A stretch of DNA of 64,000 bases. Origin: Antrodiella citrinella (taxonomy: Eukaryota > Basidiomycota > Agaricomycetes > Polyporales > Steccherinaceae). The notes under the pieces were generated by a model. The model was not told where the DNA came from and searched no databases. It worked only from the letters and a program-made list of their open reading frames with translations. This document shows, piece by piece, positions 59,667 through 64,000 of the stretch. The stretch is from NCBI GenBank assembly GCA_004802725.1, contig SGPM01000045.1, forward strand, positions 57,764-121,763, given 5' to 3'. The position numbers and the translations under genes are program-made. Every line of letters starts with the position of its first letter. Within the stretch, counting starts at the first letter, position 1.

Positions 59667-60804
59667 CTAGTCAGAGAAATATGCGGGTAAGATGTAGCTG
59701 AGCTTCTTCCTATCTTCGTCCTTCTGCTGAACAGAACGGGGCATAATCGCGAACTGCATAGAACCCACTTCTTCCGTCAAGATATCGCCCTCGGCGGCAG
59801 CAGCGTGCAATTCATCGAGGACGGTGAACGCAACCTTGCGAGACAGATCGGCGTTTGTCTGAAGGGTCTTGAAGACATCGGCCGCAGTCACAGACCTCTC
59901 TTCCTCCCTCCAGGAGTCGTAGTCCGTAGCGGTGGCGATAAGAGCATAGCTGTGATAGAAGATACAGATGAGATGAGTCTGCGGAATAGACCGATAAGAC
60001 GTACCTCAATTCGGCCTCCCTAGCAAGCTTGGATTCAGGCAGGACACTCATGTTGATCAAGTCGCCTCCCCAAGCCCTGTACATCTTGCTCTCCGCCCTA
60101 GTCGAGAACTGCGGACCCTCCATGCACACGATGCATTTTCCGGTGTGCAACTTCGATCCCGATCCGTTCTCCTCTAAAACCTTCTGCACACGCGTTTCCA
60201 ACCACTTCAAGAACTTTCCCGCGAAGGGATCGCCGAAAGCGGTGTGTGCAACGACGCTAGTGCCTTCAAAGAAGCTGGCAGGGCGAATACCCTTGGTGCG
60301 ATCGATGATCTGGTTGGGTAGCACAAAGTCTCCTGGAGCGATCTCTTCCTTCAACGAGCCTACGGCTGAGAAGGCGAGGATAGCGCGAACTCCAAGGGAC
60401 TTCAATGCGGCGATATTGGCACGAGATGGGACGGCAGATGGGTTGATGGTGTGGCCGGGACCATGTCTGGCGAGGAATGCGACCTTGGTCCCGGAGGGCA
60501 ATGCGCAGATAGTAATCGGCGAACTAGCAAAGCCCCATGGCTGAACAGCATGTTTCAGGTCGCAATCCCGTTAATCGTAGAGAGGTTGGCTCACTGTCTC
60601 TGGGTTCACATGTTTTCTGTCCTGAAATCAGGTCCGTAGACGACGAGGAGAGTACTGGAATGCTCACATGAACGTAAGATTGTCCAAATGGTAGAGACCA
60701 CTGCCTCCGATGACACCAACCAGAACTTCCAGCGTCATGGATCAGTGTCTGCAAGATTAAGCGTGTACTGACGTCTCACCATTGTCGCTGCCTTCTGCGG
60801 ACAT
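59667..60804 (-). CDS. MEU1: S-methyl-5'-thioadenosine phosphorylase
   Basis: Splits methylthioadenosine from polyamine synthesis into adenine and methylthioribose-1-phosphate in the methionine salvage pathway. Five exons (60804-60780, 60725-60668, 60616-60595, 60540-60005, 59949-59667) give 307 residues. Motifs: [16 protein letters not shown] (phosphate loop), [40 protein letters not shown] and [15 protein letters not shown], then [14 protein letters not shown] with the base-contacting Asp pair. The 22-nt third exon is required to read FIKHVNPET before PWGFASSP. Length and motifs fit the trimeric MTAP family rather than other purine nucleoside phosphorylases. Cytosolic and single copy. Confidence 0.94.
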
Positions 60805-62240
60805 TGTGTGTATATAGTAAGGTGTATAGAGGAAAAGAATGAGTTGAAGGCTCTTGGAAGAGAAGGCAAGAAGACGAGGAGTCTTTCCTGTCTCGGTTTG
60901 TCATGTTTGAGAAACATCGAACGTTCATCATTACAGCTGCATACCCATTTGGACCCGTTCAAGATCGATGACAGCCAGATAGCAACCCTCCGTCGGTCAT
61001 ACTACTACACACAAGTATTTGGTTTTCCAGTCACTCCATTTGTTACGTCTACTTTCCTTTCACCGACGACGATACTTTTGCTAGAGACAGTTGAATGACA
61101 GCGTTGGTAAATTCGTAGGCTGAAAACTGACAGACTTATAGTGACTAGATAACCGGCAATTCCCGTACTGCAGTGATGAGGTGATGATGTCGAATTTGAG
61201 GACCTGGAATCCCTCCGAAGGCTCCCACCATATGTATCCTCCTCTAACATAGTCAAACATAGTCACCTTGTCATTCGCATTTACAGACTTTGTTGAAATC
61301 ATCATTTCTCAAGAAGGGGAAAACCTTTGAACGTGCAACGTGCATAATGATATGCACGTAATTCAGCGCGCTGAGAACGGGGGGCGTGAATGCATCTATT
61401 CGTCACGGACTCAGAAGCTGAACTGGGAATAGATCTACTCTCGTTGCAATATGTCTTGCATCGTGGCGACCACCGATGTATATCGTCCGCGCCGAATTGG
61501 AGCCACGTCGGGCAATTTGATCACAAGCGGCCTCAGATTCAGACAGGACGGTTGTTCAGCTACCAGCCACTCGCGCGTTTGGATATGCTTCGGTCCAGGC
61601 TGGTCGTGTCACATACGAGCCCTAAATATCTGGGGTAGTGACTCATCCTACCCTGTCATAAAAATGCCAACCTTTCCCGAAGCTTCAACGCACAGGGATT
61701 TTGCAGGTCCTATCCCATCCGGGCGGCATCAACTCAGCTAGTCTCAGTCTGTATTCGGCAGATCTCGACACGTCCTTCAACTCACGGCAGCGTCATATGG
61801 TTACCGCACTACAATTCTGTTGGAGTCTCTGATGAGCGTTTGTGCAGGTTGCATGATCAGACAACCTATGCAAGATCCGGCCATTCATATCAATCCTGAG
61901 GTGACGAGGTTTGGTTAGTATCTATGTGCTGTGGCGCTAACGTACGTTTGCGACCAGGTAAATTGCCAGCAATCCTTCCACAAAGCGAGACATTGGTTCT
62001 GAAGACAAGTAGTACGCACGAACGACGGGTGTGATCGGGTTCCCATACGGTTCTTTCCGGTTGATTTCGATCACCCTAAACAGGCCGGTTGCTGACATCA
62101 CCCTGGTTGAGGAATCGGAGAGCAGACGGTCAAATAATTATTCTGATAATTTTTCTTTACGGATCGACCGTCTGCTCTCCGGACCTTACACAGGTTACCG
62201 TCCATCCCGTTCTTTTATCAACCACCACCATCCTACTACC
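60805..62240. other. Divergent promoter region (MEU1 / dioxygenase)
   Basis: About 1.4 kb without a supported gene. An imperfect inverted repeat near 62,121-62,176 contains GAGAGCAGACGGTC and its reverse complement GACCGTCTGCTCTC, about 25 nt apart, upstream of the dioxygenase start. Confidence 0.4.
62122..62180. repeat. Inverted repeat upstream of the dioxygenase
   Basis: A perfect 14-nt arm (GAGAGCAGACGGTC) and its reverse complement flank an AT-rich loop of about 30 nt. It sits 60-120 nt before the dioxygenase ATG and could form a hairpin in the 5' UTR or bind a dimeric regulator. Confidence 0.6.
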
Positions 62241-63890
62241 ATGACCTCTCAATTTTCCCCACTTCTTCATCCTGAGACTGAAGAAATGGTGATTTTTGCT
62301 CCAGATCATCTCCTTGCCCTTCCGCGACCCGACGTCCAAACTGGACCCCCAACTGGGGCATTCGATACCTCCACACTCGCTGCTCATGATTTCGATGTGG
62401 ATACACGAACCGGTTTCATGCCTCCGGAACCCCCGTTGACGCGACTACCCCAACAATGGGAGCTTTGGGAGCTCGCTCTTGAAGAGGGGCTTGCGAGCAA
62501 GCTACAGCTCGCTGACAAACCAGGCTCGTCCGATGCAGACCGGTATAGAGCAAGTTTCTGGCAAGCACGCGTTCGTGAGGTATGTAAAACCTCATCACCC
62601 GTTGTCGGCTTATGCAAGTCTAATCAACCCCCATAGCTTCCGGTGCTACCAACAGCTCAACTGAAGGCAAGCGAAATCCTTCTCCGTAGGGGGCACCATG
62701 TTCTTGCGTGGATGTTACACCTCTACATTCGAACCCTTCCGCTCGACCTTCCGGAGATTCGCATTCCCCCGCCGATATCTGTCCCACTGCTTCAGATATC
62801 TTCGCACCTACAACTTCCCCCAGTGCTTACATACTCCGATGATGTACTGTATAACTGGGCACTGAAGATCCCTGTCCCACTCACGATTGCGTCACCTGCG
62901 CCTGCCCTGGACAATCTCCGTTGCATTACCTTATTCACCGGCACGCGGGACGAGGAGGAATTCTATCTGTCATCGGCCCGTATAGAGCTTAAAGGTGTCC
63001 AGGCTCTCTCACTGATGCGCGCTATGATGGACGAAGCCTTCGTTGGTGATAGCATTGCCATCAAGCGCATCACGTCTTATATGCATTCTCTTGCGGGAGT
63101 CATTAGTGAGCTCACGACGCTCCTCTTGGCTGTGCGTGAGGGATGCGATCCCCAGGTATTCTACAACGACATCCGACCATGGTTCCGCGGTGCGGATTCC
63201 GATGCTCATCAGCGTCCCTGGATCTTCGAAGGGTTGGAGGTTGACCCTACGCTAAAGCAGCCAACAGAGCTCTCTGGACCAAGTGCTGGGCAGAGCGCCA
63301 TGATACATGCGCTGGACGTGTACCTGGGAGTTGACAGGTACTCACATGCGTCGCACGTTACTGGGCATCAACCAATTGCATCGTCGTCTGCACGATCGTC
63401 ATCATCGTTGCCACCGCCACCAGCGCTACCCGCGTCGTCGCCTTCTTCCTCAGCGCCGCCGACTTCAACCGATGAACCCTCACCTTCCAATTCATTCCTC
63501 ACTCGCATGCAATCCTACATGCCTCGCCACCATCGCGCCTTCCTTCGTCATCTCTCCGCGAATCCTCGTCCCATTCGGAGCGTTGTTGAGCGCAGCAACG
63601 ACCTTCCCTTGAAGGAAGCGTACAACGCCACAATCACTGCCCTCAAACTGTTCCGCGACGCTCACGTGCGTATAGTGGCGTTGTACATTGTCGGGCCTGG
63701 TCGCAGAGGGGGTCGTCCGGCGGACGAGCAGAAGGGAACTGGTGGAACGAGTGCTATTAGATTCGTGAAGAGCGTCAGGGATCAGACACAGGGTGCGCTG
63801 CTTCCTAACAGTGTTGGCAGAGTCAAGCTGACTCCGTCAGTAAAGTCAGTCAAGCAATCTCTGACTGTCACGCTGACGTGTCGAGATTGA
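62241..63890 (+). CDS. BNA2: Indoleamine 2,3-dioxygenase
   Basis: Haem enzyme opening the indole ring of L-Trp to N-formylkynurenine, the first step of the kynurenine/NAD route. Two exons (62241-62579, 62637-63890) give 530 residues. Family landmarks: LPQQWELWELALEEGLAS, RYRASFWQARVRELPVLP, FTGTRDEEEFYLSSARIELK, YNDIRPWFRGAD, SYMPRHHRAFLRHLSANP and KGTGGTSAIRFVKSVRDQT. The proximal haem ligand is probably His456 in FRDAHVRIVALY. A Ser/Pro insertion (SLPPPPALPASSPSSSAPP) precedes the MPRHHR block, lengthening it beyond typical IDOs. The last 30 residues are not conserved. A stem-loop-like inverted repeat lies upstream. Confidence 0.93.
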
Positions 63891-64000
63891 CTGTCAGGAG
63901 ACTGACGGGGGGGTCAGGTAGATTAGATTAGACATAATCATACTTTCTTTGTGCGTCTGCGTCATTGTGCGAGCGCAAGTACCTTCTTCAAGTTCTTGCT
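63891..64000. other. 3' flank of the dioxygenase gene
   Basis: Repeated GACTG/CAGTC words continue from the end of the coding region to about 63,920, with a G7 run at about 63,907. No new gene starts before the window ends. Confidence 0.3.

Noticed and set aside
1..64000. CRISPR arrays, prophage, insertion sequences, rRNA genes
   Set aside because: The window is eukaryotic nuclear DNA. No regularly spaced direct repeats, transposase or reverse transcriptase motifs, or rRNA sequence were seen.

Overview
The window is a stretch of nuclear DNA from a basidiomycete fungus, most likely an Agaricomycete (mushroom-forming group). Genes are compact and on both strands. They are cut by many short introns (about 45-70 nt, GT-AG with a few GC-AG) and include very small exons. 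Several proteins are of kinds common in basidiomycetes (DUF4246, P-loop/coiled-coil G-domain proteins, non-zinc MDR reductases). There are no operons, CRISPR arrays, rRNA genes or recognisable transposons. All exon structures were read by eye from splice signals, reading phase and family conservation.

Layout. 1-5.2 kb: 3' end of a DUF4246 gene, a small unknown gene, and two tandem paralogous P-loop GTPases with coiled-coil tails. 5.4-7.8 kb (minus): a 756-aa unknown protein. 9.3-11.1 kb: a ten-exon GH18 chitinase. 11.6-12.9 kb (minus): MDR reductase copy 1. 13.6-20.4 kb: housekeeping block with a PP1 inhibitor (YPI1), a Rossmann NAD(P)-binding protein, TFIIF beta (TFG2), cytochrome c and kinetochore Dsn1. 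21.3-23.5 kb: a Cys-rich single-pass membrane protein and the NatB catalytic subunit. 23.8-27.9 kb (minus): MDR copies 2 and 3 with a dead copy between them. 29-30.5 kb: a DHHC palmitoyltransferase. 31-33 kb (minus): a third P-loop/coiled-coil gene. 36.4-40.6 kb (minus): a large PPS1-like dual-specificity phosphatase. 41.3-42.3 kb: a degenerate tandem array of exon-like units. 44.7-51 kb: a cluster of AYR1-like short-chain dehydrogenases (one dead, two intact). 51.1-52.9 kb (minus): an aromatic aminotransferase. 53.9-56.5 kb: an Hsp20-like protein and a UPF0014 membrane protein. 58-59.3 kb (minus): a fourth, damaged SDR. 59.7-60.8 kb (minus): methylthioadenosine phosphorylase. 62.2-63.9 kb: indoleamine 2,3-dioxygenase.

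The genes do not form one pathway. The strongest theme is local duplication and decay: three families (P-loop GTPases, MDR reductases, SDRs) have several copies here, with identical internal exon lengths and both living and dead members. A weak metabolic link exists between the dioxygenase and the aminotransferase, which both act on aromatic amino acids or kynurenines.

The most unusual observations are a predicted one-nucleotide exon in the palmitoyltransferase, an 8-nt microexon kept in all four SDR copies, and the tandem exon-like array near 41.5 kb. Two ambiguous bases (54,665 and 54,747) and single-base frameshifts in otherwise intact genes at 51.19 and 58.99 kb suggest that part of the 51-59 kb sequence may contain errors.
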